The notes under the pieces were generated by a model. That model searched no databases and had not been told where the DNA came from. It was given only the letters and a program-made list of their open reading frames with translations. A stretch of DNA of 64,000 bases, from positions 412,909 through 476,908 of the forward strand of contig NZ_JANGCG010000001.1 in the NCBI RefSeq assembly GCF_024462815.1, given 5' to 3'. Source of the DNA: Gemmiger formicilis (lineage in GTDB: Bacteria > Bacillota > Clostridia > Oscillospirales > Ruminococcaceae). Shown here piece by piece: positions 8,891-17,075 of this stretch (position 1 is its first letter; every line of letters begins with the position of its first letter). The position numbers were made by a program, and so were the translations under genes.

Positions 8891-9402
8891 TCCTTGACGG
8901 CATCCATGAGAGAGCCAAATGGGATGCCGAGACCATCGAAAAAATTTCCGAAGTTCACCGTCAGCACCTTGACGCTGAGGCGCACGGCGCTCCCGAGGTC
9001 TTGGCAGAAAATCTCGTTGAAGTAATCAAGGTTCAGCACCTTGTAGCGCTTCTCGCGGTCTACCTCGTCATCGTCCACGAACGTGATGTTGCCATAGGCC
9101 AGCAGCAGATCCGTGAACAGCTTTTGCAGGTTTTCGCCCGACAGGCCGTTGATGGCATGGGCGAGGTTGTCGATAGAGATATTGCCAACGGCCTTTTCAA
9201 AGTTGATGTCCTCGTCGTCCTTGCCCTTTACGGAGTCGATGTACTGCTGCATCGCCGGAACGAACAACTGCAAGACCGGCACTAAAAGCACCATCAACGT
9301 ACCGCAGACGGCCACGGAGTCCATAGCCGCGAACGGATGAATCTGGTACTGGATGCCCGCCACCTCATACGGCACCGGGCGAAACTGCTTTTTAAGCTGC
9401 AT
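8836..9402 (-). CDS. Tail assembly chaperone
   Basis: A 188-residue protein (MQLKKQFRPVPYEVAGIQYQ) with a conserved-looking C-terminal part FFDGLGIPFGSLMDAVKEKH, then a short unconserved tail ending at a TAG. Place (after tube, before tape measure) and size fit a chaperone that coats the tape measure while the tube polymerises. A perfect -1 slippery heptamer A_AAT_TTT, in register with the codons, lies at 8947-8941. The AAGGAG at 8895-8890, where the second frame becomes protein-like, could act as an internal Shine-Dalgarno stimulator. Confidence 0.7.
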   Translation of the reverse strand: MQLKKQFRPVPYEVAGIQYQIHPFAAMDSVAVCGTLMVLLVPVLQLFVPAMQQYIDSVKGKDDEDINFEKAVGNISIDNLAHAINGLSGENLQKLFTDLLLAYGNITFVDDDEVDREKRYKVLNLDYFNEIFCQDLGSAVRLSVKVLTVNFGNFFDGLGIPFGSLMDAVKEKHSQSTESLTQPLSAAI

Positions 9403-9414
9403 AACGCCCTCCTA

Positions 9415-9840
9415 TTAGGTGTCGTAGTCGCCGTAGGCAACAAGGATTTTCCAAGTGTGCGTGGCGGCGGTGCTGCTGTACCCGTTCTCGGGGATGTTGG
9501 CAATGCTGCATCCCTGCCCCTTGAACAGCGGGTTACTGCCGAGGTCACGAATCATCATGTCGAACATCCCGTCGTAGGTGTCGCGGTCACGCTTGTAGCG
9601 GTTCATCAGCCACTCGTCCGTGGGGCTGCCGTAGTCGGTCACAACCTCGACTTCGTACATGCGGCTGGGGTCCATACTGCGGACGACCTCGCCGTAAGCG
9701 CCAGAGGTGTAGGATGTGCCGCCGCCCGACGGGGTAATCTTGATGAACGAATCTTTCGTCAGGCCGCTGGCGACGTGACTGTTGTCGAGGATGCACTTCA
9801 CGCGGTCGGACGCATAGGTTTTAACTTTCGTCTTATTCAT
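9415..9840 (-). CDS. Tail tube protein
   Basis: A 141-residue beta-rich protein. It starts MNKTKVKTYASDRVKCILDN and contains VRSMDPSRMYEVEVVTDYGS and a C-terminal HTWKILVAYGDYDT. Size and position immediately after the sheath gene fit the DUF3277-like tube proteins of small myoviruses. Many copies would stack inside the sheath to form the DNA channel. No other function would fit this slot. Confidence 0.7.
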   Translation of the reverse strand: MNKTKVKTYASDRVKCILDNSHVASGLTKDSFIKITPSGGGTSYTSGAYGEVVRSMDPSRMYEVEVVTDYGSPTDEWLMNRYKRDRDTYDGMFDMMIRDLGSNPLFKGQGCSIANIPENGYSSTAATHTWKILVAYGDYDT

Positions 9841-9854
9841 TGCTCACATCTCCT

Positions 9855-10922
9855 TTACGAAGCCAGCGTGCCGCGTACCGCGACATTGTGGATAGCGCCA
9901 GCCAAACGAGCCTCAAAGGTGCAGTTCTCCAACACGCGCTGGTGACGCTTCGCTTCTTCCAGCGAAGAACCGCGCGGCACGGCGGTGGTATAGCCCGGGA
10001 TAGTCACATCACCCTGCACCTCGTCATCGGCAATGCCGCCAGCGGAGCGGCCCTCCTCCAGCGCAGAAATCATGCAGGACTGAATCATCGAAATGCCGGT
10101 GTCGGTGAACGGCACCTTGTCCATCTTGATGAACAGTTCCGCGACCTTGCGCTGGATACGGTCAACGAGCCAATCCTTGAACAGCACCACATCGGCCCAC
10201 TCGCCGCTGCACGTCTTGCCGCCGTAGGTGACGTTGTTGCCGTACAGATTCACATAGCAGGCGGTGTTGATTTTGTCCATAGCCACAATCTCGCTCTGGG
10301 TAAGAGACTGACTCGCCAGCCCAGGGATGTTCTGATACATGAACGTGGCAGAACCGGGGTCCAGCGCGAGGACGGCGGCGGCTTCGCCCACGTTGGCGTA
10401 GTCGGTATCCTGCGTCTGATGGAACACGCGGGTGCGCTCGGGGTCGCCGGAAATCACCTTGTCGCCAATGGCCGTAGTGCCGACAAACAGCATCGTGCCA
10501 AGGGTAACGGCTTCGTTGGCTTCCGAGAGCGCCTGCAAATCGGAGTTGGAAATGCCCACCGGGCAGATGCCCCAAAAGTCGTTGGTGTAATCCAACGCGC
10601 GCTGGAGCGTTTCAGAGATTTTCTCCACGCCGGAACTGGTGTTCTGCTGGACGGCGACGTAGACGATGTCCGGCAGCTTGTTTGCTTTCAGCACCATCTG
10701 CATCGCGCCGTACACGGGGTCAGCATCGGTAAAGCCCGCCGTTTCCAGTTCTTCCAGTGCGGTCATGGCGGAATATGCACCGACCGGGGGCGTACTGGCG
10801 CTGCCGGGAGTTTTCGGTGCGGGGCAGATAATCAGCATATGGCCAAACCGCGTTGCAGACGCGACGGTCTTGGAGACGCTGATCTGAACATCGACGATGT
10901 TTTCAACATTCAAAGAATTCAA
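9855..10922 (-). CDS. Tail sheath protein, DUF3383-like
   Basis: About 355 residues. GTG at 10929-10931 is a possible start, but it lies against the AAGGAG site; TTG at 10920-10922 has proper 8-base spacing, giving LNSLNVENIVDVQISVSKTV. The protein has the DUF3383 sheath pattern: an N-terminal strand, FGHMLIICPAPKTP, a long alpha/beta middle with IVYVAVQQNTS, and RIQRKVAELFIKMDKVPFTD followed by a C-terminal strand. Polymers of this protein contract to drive the tube through the envelope. Its presence is the main evidence that the phage is a myovirus. Confidence 0.8.
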   Translation of the reverse strand: MNSLNVENIVDVQISVSKTVASATRFGHMLIICPAPKTPGSASTPPVGAYSAMTALEELETAGFTDADPVYGAMQMVLKANKLPDIVYVAVQQNTSSGVEKISETLQRALDYTNDFWGICPVGISNSDLQALSEANEAVTLGTMLFVGTTAIGDKVISGDPERTRVFHQTQDTDYANVGEAAAVLALDPGSATFMYQNIPGLASQSLTQSEIVAMDKINTACYVNLYGNNVTYGGKTCSGEWADVVLFKDWLVDRIQRKVAELFIKMDKVPFTDTGISMIQSCMISALEEGRSAGGIADDEVQGDVTIPGYTTAVPRGSSLEEAKRHQRVLENCTFEARLAGAIHNVAVRGTLAS

Positions 10923-10927
10923 AACTC

Positions 10928-11515
10928 TCACTCCTTATATTCGATTTTTGCACCGGTAAAATACCCGGCTTCTTCTTGTGCAAGGCCCGCATCAGCGCCG
11001 CTATCCGTCTGCGTGTACGGAGCGCCGGGGCTGCGTATCAAGGCCATATCTTCCAAGGTCTGGTAAAAGCTGACTGTGAGCATCTGCTGGGCGCGGAACG
11101 GAACAGACACGCCATTCCGCAGATTTACGATAGGCAGACAATCTCCGCTCGTGGAAACGTCGATGTCGTTGTCGTACATGAAATCCCCTGCATACTCGCT
11201 GTTGAGGAACAAGCCAAGCTGCATGAGGTCTGCCACCGCTGTGTTGAGCGGCTGCATTCCGTCCCCCTGCGGTGTGCCGAGGGTCACCAATTCTACCGTG
11301 CAAGTAAACTGCATAAGGAACGTGTGAACCTCTTTGCCGTCCACGACGTTGAGGAACGCAGACTGGCCCGGGGCCTTTGTCGTAGCCCCAAACGAAACAA
11401 CGACATACGGAACACTCGGCATCGGTGCGTTCTGCCCGCCAACGACCACGGCTGCCTTGCTGTACACCAGCGAGAGAAGCTCTATGACGGCCTTTTGCGC
11501 TTCAAGTGTATTCAA
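10928..11515 (-). CDS. Neck / tail terminator protein
   Basis: A 195-residue protein with start TTG at 11513-11515 behind AGAGG. It begins NTLEAQKAVIELLSLVYSK and contains PYVVVSFGATTKAPG and QFTCTVELVTLGTPQGDG. The order (before the sheath, after a gp10-like gene) and the fold pattern of helix, strand, strand fit tail terminator proteins that stop tube growth and join tail to head. The assignment rests mainly on order. Confidence 0.55.
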   Translation of the reverse strand: MNTLEAQKAVIELLSLVYSKAAVVVGGQNAPMPSVPYVVVSFGATTKAPGQSAFLNVVDGKEVHTFLMQFTCTVELVTLGTPQGDGMQPLNTAVADLMQLGLFLNSEYAGDFMYDNDIDVSTSGDCLPIVNLRNGVSVPFRAQQMLTVSFYQTLEDMALIRSPGAPYTQTDSGADAGLAQEEAGYFTGAKIEYKE

Positions 11516-11518
11516 TGT

Positions 11519-11866
11519 TTACCTCTGCATTTCTGTCTCAGGAACGGCGGAGAAGCCGGCTTGCCAGTGCGCAAGAATCGTGTTTCTCCACTTTTGGCAG
11601 GACGTGCAGGTGTACCACACGCCATCCACGAGAATCAAATCAGCCTTTGTGCCTTTCTGCTGGTCGTCAACGCGAAGTTCCGAATCGCAGTAGACCGTCA
11701 GCTTTTTGTAAGCGCGGCGGCCCTCCGCCGTAACTTCCACGTCATCACCGGCCGGCTGGACATCCAGCTTGATTTCCGATTCTGTGTAGCTGCTCTTGGC
11801 GTACCCGCCAACAAACTCCTGCTTGGCGTACCGCCGCAGCTTATATTTTCTCTTGAAAATATCCAC
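11519..11866 (-). CDS. Hypothetical head-tail connector-region protein
   Basis: A 115-residue protein with GTG start overlapping the preceding stop by one base. The sequence (MDIFKRKYKLRRYAKQEFVG, later DLILVDGVWYTCTSCQKW) is beta-rich, and VDGVWYTCTSCQKWRNT resembles the end of head-completion/stopper proteins. Position between the gp10-like and terminator genes supports a stopper-like role in the neck. No firm family. Confidence 0.5.
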   Translation of the reverse strand: MDIFKRKYKLRRYAKQEFVGGYAKSSYTESEIKLDVQPAGDDVEVTAEGRRAYKKLTVYCDSELRVDDQQKGTKADLILVDGVWYTCTSCQKWRNTILAHWQAGFSAVPETEMQR

Positions 11867-12354
11867 TATTCGTCAGCCTCCTTGATGAAGAAATGAACCG
11901 ACTGGCGCATATGGCTGCTGTCAATCAGCGGCTTTGACGAGCCTTTCTTGCGGATGGTGGACGGTGCGTTCGGCTCAAACTCACCGTCGCGGATCTCATT
12001 CTGCGTTACGCCTACCAGCATATCGCCTATCGAGGACAACGCCTGTTGGGCGCTCATTTGCCCGGAGCCGACAGCTTTTGCCGCAGCACCACAGGCTTGC
12101 GTTATCTCGTCCACATGGTTCTCTACGGATTGCCGCATAAAAGGACGGCTCGGCGAATGAACCGAACCGTCCTCATTCAGCGTACCGAACTCGTTACAAA
12201 AAGCGACTTCCACAAGCGGTGTTCCATCCTCATAATCATCTTTGCCTACTTGGAATCCGACGCAGACTTTTTTATCTGCCAACTCCTGCAACTGGGCAAA
12301 ATACGCTCGCGCTTCGGGCGTGAGGTTTACCCCAACTGTGATGTTGTTTGCCAT
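11866..12354 (-). CDS. Virion morphogenesis / HK97 gp10-like neck protein
   Basis: A 162-residue protein: NITVGVNLTPEARAYFAQLQ, then CVGFQVGKDDYEDGTPLVEV and EFGTLNEDGSVHSPSRPFMR. The combination of an EFG motif followed by PxRPFMR and a final PLIDSSHMRQSV is the signature of gp10/virion-morphogenesis proteins that work in head-tail joining. It overlaps the next gene by one base. Confidence 0.7.
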   Translation of the reverse strand: MANNITVGVNLTPEARAYFAQLQELADKKVCVGFQVGKDDYEDGTPLVEVAFCNEFGTLNEDGSVHSPSRPFMRQSVENHVDEITQACGAAAKAVGSGQMSAQQALSSIGDMLVGVTQNEIRDGEFEPNAPSTIRKKGSSKPLIDSSHMRQSVHFFIKEADE

Positions 12355-12372
12355 TGGTCGCCTTTCCTTTCA

Positions 12373-12777
12373 TCAGTGCCGAATCATAATCGGCGTGATA
12401 GCAAGGTTTCTGAGAGCCAAAAACTGAGCGCCATAAGAGGTAAGCAAATACTCTGCATCAGTGTTCGCCCCGCCGGAGGATGCTGTGGTAGAGCCGAACG
12501 AAATACTCTCGCCGCCCTCTGTCACGCTGGCAAGTCGGCCGGTCTGCGCAAGAGAACCAAGGCTTGTATCGCCATACCCTGCCATCTTCATTCTATGGGC
12601 CGTGAGGTACGCCATCGCTTGGATGTAATACTCACCGAACCGCTCGGCGCTCACAAGGGGCGCAGACAGCTTGATAAACTTCCCGACGAATTCATCGGTG
12701 CATTTCTCGTCCTCGGAGAACTCCGGGGCAATCAGACGTATGGTTTCCAAAATCTCGGCTTGCTGTGCCTCTGTCAT
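12373..12777 (-). CDS. DUF4054-like head-tail adaptor
   Basis: A 134-residue helical protein. It has an N-terminal helix with acidic patch (TIRLIAPEFSEDEKCTDEFV), then AMAYLTAHRMKMAGYG, a Gly/Ser loop, and YLLTSYGAQFLALRNLAI at the end. This is the DUF4054 / gp6-like adaptor pattern of proteins binding below the portal. It sits between a small capsid-region protein and the gp10-like gene, as in Pam3-type neck modules. Confidence 0.65.
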   Translation of the reverse strand: MTEAQQAEILETIRLIAPEFSEDEKCTDEFVGKFIKLSAPLVSAERFGEYYIQAMAYLTAHRMKMAGYGDTSLGSLAQTGRLASVTEGGESISFGSTTASSGGANTDAEYLLTSYGAQFLALRNLAITPIMIRH

Positions 12778-12780
12778 CGT

Positions 12781-13143
12781 TTAGTCCTCCGTGGCCGCAG
12801 CCTTTTTGCCTTTCTTGGCAGGAACAGCAGACGGGGCCACATTTACCACGTTCACCGTGGTTGCTGCGCTTTCAGCCGCAGGGGCATCGTCTTTCTTCTG
12901 CGCTTCCTCGGCAGCCTTGACGGCGGCGGCCAGGGCTTCCTCCTGCCGCTTTGCCGCCTTGGCAGCTTCGGCATCCGCCTGCACCTTGACATCCTCGGTG
13001 TCGAAAGCCAACTCACCGTTGCGAACCATGTCCGCAATGATGGGGTTGTTGCCGAAAGACACGGGCAGTTCACCGCTCCCGTCGGGCAGCAGGGTCAAGG
13101 AACCGATACCAACAACCTTGCCGGTCTTGTTGATGATTTTCAT
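12781..13143 (-). CDS. Small capsid-region protein with Ala/Lys-rich C-terminus
   Basis: A 120-residue protein. Residues 1-55 (MKIINKTGKVVGIGSLTLLP, DGSGELPVSFGNNPII) look like a small beta domain. Residues 56-120 are Ala, Lys and Glu rich with a predicted helix and an end APSAVPAKKGKKAAATED. It lies between major capsid and adaptor genes, where small head-decoration or head-maturation proteins occur. No function can be named. Confidence 0.5.
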   Translation of the reverse strand: MKIINKTGKVVGIGSLTLLPDGSGELPVSFGNNPIIADMVRNGELAFDTEDVKVQADAEAAKAAKRQEEALAAAVKAAEEAQKKDDAPAAESAATTVNVVNVAPSAVPAKKGKKAAATED

Positions 13144-13158
13144 GGCGCTTCTCCTCTC

Positions 13159-14178
13159 TTATACGCCCTTGGCGATCAGCATGGACAGCGGGAAGTAAAT
13201 CATGATACCGCCGGTGCGGGCTTCGCACGGAACGGTAATTTCCAGATTCTTCGGCTGAACCGGGTACTGGTAGAACATCAAGGGCTGCTCGAACGTGAAC
13301 TTGTCCGGGTCTTTCTTGAACATGAACGCGCAGTTGACATCGTAGGGGTTGATGTCGCTGTCAGCGGCCAGCTCGGACGCGGGAACGATGCGCTTCAAGT
13401 ACGGAGCGTTCTCCATGATGAACTTAGCCACCGTGTAGCCAGTGTTCGGAATCTGGCGGGTGCTGATGTCGATAAACACATCATCGGGCAGACAGAGGGT
13501 GTCCGGGCGCTCCACATTCTTGGTGATGCGGGCGGTGTACTTCTGCATACCGTTGATGTCCACCATGATCTCCTCGGCAGTCTTGCTGTTCCAGTCGGTC
13601 TTGCCGCTGGCACCAGCAGGGATGACGTACAGCGGCACGTCATTGCCGGAGGAGAGAACACCCTGCAAGCCCGTCTCGTCGTCGCCGGCCCACGCAATGC
13701 GGTTCAGCGTGTAGTCGATAGCGTAGCGGGCAGCGTCGGCCTTGCGGGCATCAAGGTTCTTGCCCGCCATGCGGCTGGCGCGCATTTCCTGCACGGAGTA
13801 GCCGTAGCTTGCGCCGACGCTCTTGACCTGTGCGGTGTGGGGCTCGCCCTTGACATCAGCGCGCGGCAGGTCCGTCGCGTAGTTGCTGATGATTTTTGCG
13901 ATGCCCGTCTTGTCGTAGGCGTAGTAAGTAATCGACTCCGCGCCGGGATCGACCTCGTTGGAAACCGGGAACAGGCCCAAAGCAGTAAACTCGGGGTACT
14001 CCTTGTCGTAGGCGTGAGACTTCACGAAGTCCAGTTCACGGGCGAAGAACACGCTCGCATCCTCGACACTGTCGTAACGCTTCCCGGAAGTGCCGAGCAG
14101 AGACGCGGCAATGTTGCTTGCGCGGAGAGCGTCAGCGTCGGCGCGGTCATAGCGCCGATTCTTCTGATTCTTTTTCAT
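13159..14178 (-). CDS. Major capsid protein, DUF2184-like
   Basis: A 339-residue protein with the layout of DUF2184 capsid proteins: a basic start (MKKNQKNRRYDRADADAL), a helix with FFARELDFVKSHAYDKEYPE, then FPVSNEVDPGAESITYYAYD, a spine helix at RADVKGEPHTAQVKSVGASY, and a C-terminal CEARTGGIMIYFPLSMLIAK. It forms the icosahedral shell. It is flanked by cement and adaptor genes. No separate delta domain is obvious, in line with the scaffold being supplied by the protease/scaffold gene. Confidence 0.8.
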   Translation of the reverse strand: MKKNQKNRRYDRADADALRASNIAASLLGTSGKRYDSVEDASVFFARELDFVKSHAYDKEYPEFTALGLFPVSNEVDPGAESITYYAYDKTGIAKIISNYATDLPRADVKGEPHTAQVKSVGASYGYSVQEMRASRMAGKNLDARKADAARYAIDYTLNRIAWAGDDETGLQGVLSSGNDVPLYVIPAGASGKTDWNSKTAEEIMVDINGMQKYTARITKNVERPDTLCLPDDVFIDISTRQIPNTGYTVAKFIMENAPYLKRIVPASELAADSDINPYDVNCAFMFKKDPDKFTFEQPLMFYQYPVQPKNLEITVPCEARTGGIMIYFPLSMLIAKGV

Positions 14179-14192
14179 GGCTTATACCTCCT

Positions 14193-14690
14193 TTAGCCCT
14201 GCGCCTGGTTGTACAGTTCAACAGGCGCAATCTCGCCGGTACCCTTGCTGCCGCAGAAACGGCCTTTCAGCGCGACGGTAGTACCGTCACCCGCCGCGTT
14301 GGTGAATTTGCCCGCGTCATCGCCGGAGATGATGAGGTAGAGCGCGTCACCGAACTCCGGGGTAACGGATTTCGGGATGCGACCCCATGCACGGCCATAG
14401 CGCATGACGCTGACAGCAGCGCCCACAGACACAGAAACAGCGCCGTCGAGGTCGTGCTGCTGGGTGAAGCTGTTCAGAGCGATGCCCTCGAACTTTGCGG
14501 CGGTGTCGCCGGTCTTGGGAATGCGGATGTTGCTGCCCTTGCTGTCACCGGTGATGACACCCATGCCAAAGAGCAGCTGCCCCTTGTCCGCAGCGTTCAC
14601 GCGGGAATCGGTGGCGTAGTCGGACAGGTCATAGAGAGAACCCGCAACGCCACGGGGCATTGCGTAATTGTAAGAAGTCTGGACACCCAT
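14193..14690 (-). CDS. Capsid cement / decoration protein (Gp24-like)
   Basis: A 165-residue protein starting MGVQTSYNYAMPRGVAGSLY, a start well known from the structural cement Gp24-like proteins, followed by a beta domain with SVSVGAAVSVMRYGRAWGRI and a final KGTGEIAPVELYNQAQG. It would bind the outside of the mature capsid. The gene begins at the last base of the upstream stop codon and precedes the major capsid, the normal order. Confidence 0.7.
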   Translation of the reverse strand: MGVQTSYNYAMPRGVAGSLYDLSDYATDSRVNAADKGQLLFGMGVITGDSKGSNIRIPKTGDTAAKFEGIALNSFTQQHDLDGAVSVSVGAAVSVMRYGRAWGRIPKSVTPEFGDALYLIISGDDAGKFTNAAGDGTTVALKGRFCGSKGTGEIAPVELYNQAQG

Positions 14691-16177
14691 TAGTCGTTAC
14701 CTCCATTCATCATCTTGTCGATCATGCGCTGGCGGGCCTTTTCAGCGCCGGAAACGCCGTCGTAGCTGTCATTGCGGCTGGTAGCAGCGCCCATCATCTG
14801 GCGACGCTGGTAGTTGGTATCCTTGCGGGTGGACACCTCGGCCTTTGCCATGTCATAGACCGCGTTGATATAAGCCGCAGACTTGCCATCAAGGCGCATA
14901 TCCGGGCGCAGCTTCTTGATGACGGCTTTCTTGCCGGCCAGCAGAGACATATTCTCCACGCCGTCGATGTTCAGACGGTCGGCCACGCGGACAACGTCAA
15001 GGCGCTGGCGGAACGCGCGGTCGGCGGCATCGGCATTCATGGACTTGGAGCCAGCCTGTGCGACATCGTCCTCGTCATCGTTGCACTCGTCATCGTCGTC
15101 CGCGTTTTCCTCGGTGTCGTCATCGTCGTCGTTCTCGGTGGCGGTGTCATCCTCGTCGGAATTGGTATCCTCGGTGTCATCGTCATCCGTGTTCTCGGCG
15201 GTGTCGTCATCGTCGGTGTGGGCCGGGGCGGCGTTGAAATCGTTCTGCGCCTGCATCTGCTCGATGCAGTCCAGCAGAGTGCCGATGTCCTCGTCCTGAT
15301 TGGCGATAATGCCCATAGCGCCCTGAATGTCTTCGGGGTCGCCATCGGAATCGCGGCGGTCACGGCGATCCATAACGGTCTTGATGATGTCGCTCACCGC
15401 AGGAACGGCGGGGTTGACATCGTCATCATCCTCGGTGGTCTGCACGGCGGCATCGTCATCTGCGGCCGCCTGCATACGCTGCTGGCGGCGCTCGTTGTAC
15501 TGCTGAATCACAGCTGCCAGTTCCTCCGGGCTTGCGCAGTCCTTGCGGGCGGCGCGCTTCGTAGCTTTCTTCATTTTGGCTTTTCCTCCTTTGAGCGGTT
15601 TCGGGTCCTTGCTGTCGATGTTCAAGCGGGCCTGTTCCCCTGCTCTTGCAGCATCGACCAGCGCAAGGTGGTTGATTTCGATATTCCTCTGGATGGCATC
15701 GTAAGGTTGCCCATCGTACACGCCGGGGGTTTCATCCAGCGTCAGCGCATAGCCAAGGCTCAACTCCCGCAAACCGCTCTGTTTCATGCGGTTTGTGTCG
15801 TGGATGATGATTTTTGCCCTTACATCGTCGCCATCCCTGTACCCCTTGGAAAGAATCGTGCCGATGGTTTCGCGGTGGGCGTTGTCTTTGTTGACCTCGC
15901 CCGCGTCATGGGTCACGATGATAGGCTTGCCCTCGTAGCTTGCCAGCGACTTATCATTGAACACTTCCTCCGGCAAGCGGAGTTCGCGCCGAATCGAGCC
16001 GTCCGGATTGGCATATTCAAAAATGCCGCATGAGGTCAGAATCGGGTGGTCTACCAAATACCCTTCCTCGGTGTAGTAGGTTTTGTCCAGCGGAATACTG
16101 TCAAGTCGAATTGCTTTCGTGATCGTCACTCTCCTTTCATCGAACCTTGCAGTTCGTATCACACAGTCAACTTTCAT
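14690..16177 (-). CDS. Prohead protease (DUF2213-like) fused to acidic scaffold
   Basis: About 495 residues. Residues 1-195 resemble DUF2213 protease domains: YTEEGYLVDHPILTSCGIFE, ASYEGKPIIVTHDAGEVNKD, LRELSLGYALTLDETPGVYD and NIEINHLALVDAARAGEQAR. Residues about 200-300 are helical and basic-then-acidic. Residues about 310-380 are a highly acidic repeat of DDDDT/E units. The last 110 residues are helical (RAFRQRLDVVRVADRLNID). The protease would cleave the scaffold and itself during maturation. I place the start at the ATG 16175-16177 after GGGGAGGGG. A candidate His (VTHDAG) and Ser (ELSLGY) are visible. Confidence 0.7.
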   Translation of the reverse strand: MKVDCVIRTARFDERRVTITKAIRLDSIPLDKTYYTEEGYLVDHPILTSCGIFEYANPDGSIRRELRLPEEVFNDKSLASYEGKPIIVTHDAGEVNKDNAHRETIGTILSKGYRDGDDVRAKIIIHDTNRMKQSGLRELSLGYALTLDETPGVYDGQPYDAIQRNIEINHLALVDAARAGEQARLNIDSKDPKPLKGGKAKMKKATKRAARKDCASPEELAAVIQQYNERRQQRMQAAADDDAAVQTTEDDDDVNPAVPAVSDIIKTVMDRRDRRDSDGDPEDIQGAMGIIANQDEDIGTLLDCIEQMQAQNDFNAAPAHTDDDDTAENTDDDDTEDTNSDEDDTATENDDDDDTEENADDDDECNDDEDDVAQAGSKSMNADAADRAFRQRLDVVRVADRLNIDGVENMSLLAGKKAVIKKLRPDMRLDGKSAAYINAVYDMAKAEVSTRKDTNYQRRQMMGAATSRNDSYDGVSGAEKARQRMIDKMMNGGND

Positions 16178-17075
16178 CACCCCTCCCCAGCGGCAAATTC
16201 AGTTCTTCTATATCAAAAACAGGGATGGCGACACAGCGGCAGTTATAGTCCTGCCCGGGATTGCATCGTCTCCCTGTCCTTGAATCAACTACCGGCGGGT
16301 CATCATACGAAAACTCCCGCCCGTCCAGCTTTTTGTGGTCTGAGCGAACGCGCTCGTCGCCCGATGTGGACCACTTGTAGCGGCGCACACCAGCGTCTTT
16401 CTGCTGGCGTTCCGTGATGGCGGCGTTCAACTTGGCCGTCTGATCCCGGGCGATAAAGGCCGCATGGCGCTTGTCTATTCCGTACTGCGCCTGTATATCT
16501 CGCTGTATGTCGGTAAGGCTTTTTCCGTCAGTGAAGCCGTCCATGACGATGTTCTCCATTGCGTCCAATGAATCCTGCGGAATCGTCTTTATCAAGGAAA
16601 CTCCGTCATTCACCCACTGTTCCAGTTCCGTCGAGAAAAACGCGCCGGAGTAGTAGTCATCCAGCAGATCGACACCAAGCGTCCGCTTCACGAGCCGTTT
16701 CCACTGCTTCGTACTCAGCTTTTTGCCGTTCTCTCCTACCTTGCGCAGATGTGCCAGCAGGTCAAAGGCATCTATCCTTTCCTGCAAGCGCTCTCGCATT
16801 TCTTGGAACGTATCGGCAATCGCCCTCTGCAAATCAAAAAGGCTGTCGTTCCGCTTTGAACTTTCCTGCTCATTGCGGATGGCAGCCTTTATGCGTGGTG
16901 CATATTCCTTGAACGTCTCCTGCACCAGCTTCATATATTCGTTGGAAACGCGCTTGTACTCCCGCTGCGTCTGCTCCGGGTATTTGGGAACAGTAGCAGC
17001 GGTCACGGTCTTGGCTTCGCGGATACGCCGGGGCATCGCCTGTTTCAGCGCGCCGTTGTAGGCATCCTTATCCAT
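16167..17075 (-). CDS. Minor head protein, SPP1 gp7-like
   Basis: A 302-residue protein with the phage head morphogenesis (SPP1 gp7 / Mu gpF) pattern. It has long N-terminal helices, a middle GFTDGKSLTDIQRDIQAQYG, then HAAFIARDQTAKLNAAITER, RRYKWSTSGDERVRSDHKKL and a C-terminal zinc-like PGQDYNCRCVAIPV. It enters the procapsid with the portal. Its start overlaps the portal stop by 8 bases and its end overlaps the protease start by 11, which shows tight coupling. Confidence 0.8.
   Translation of the reverse strand: MDKDAYNGALKQAMPRRIREAKTVTAATVPKYPEQTQREYKRVSNEYMKLVQETFKEYAPRIKAAIRNEQESSKRNDSLFDLQRAIADTFQEMRERLQERIDAFDLLAHLRKVGENGKKLSTKQWKRLVKRTLGVDLLDDYYSGAFFSTELEQWVNDGVSLIKTIPQDSLDAMENIVMDGFTDGKSLTDIQRDIQAQYGIDKRHAAFIARDQTAKLNAAITERQQKDAGVRRYKWSTSGDERVRSDHKKLDGREFSYDDPPVVDSRTGRRCNPGQDYNCRCVAIPVFDIEELNLPLGRGDES

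Noticed and set aside
12046..14196. 716-codon open frame on the plus strand
   Set aside because: Antisense to the capsid and neck genes; composition rich in His, Arg and Val without any domain. A shadow of the minus-strand genes.
15055..15220. CRISPR-like short repeats
   Set aside because: Units are in frame, code for Asp-rich protein and have no equal-length unique spacers; no cas genes anywhere.
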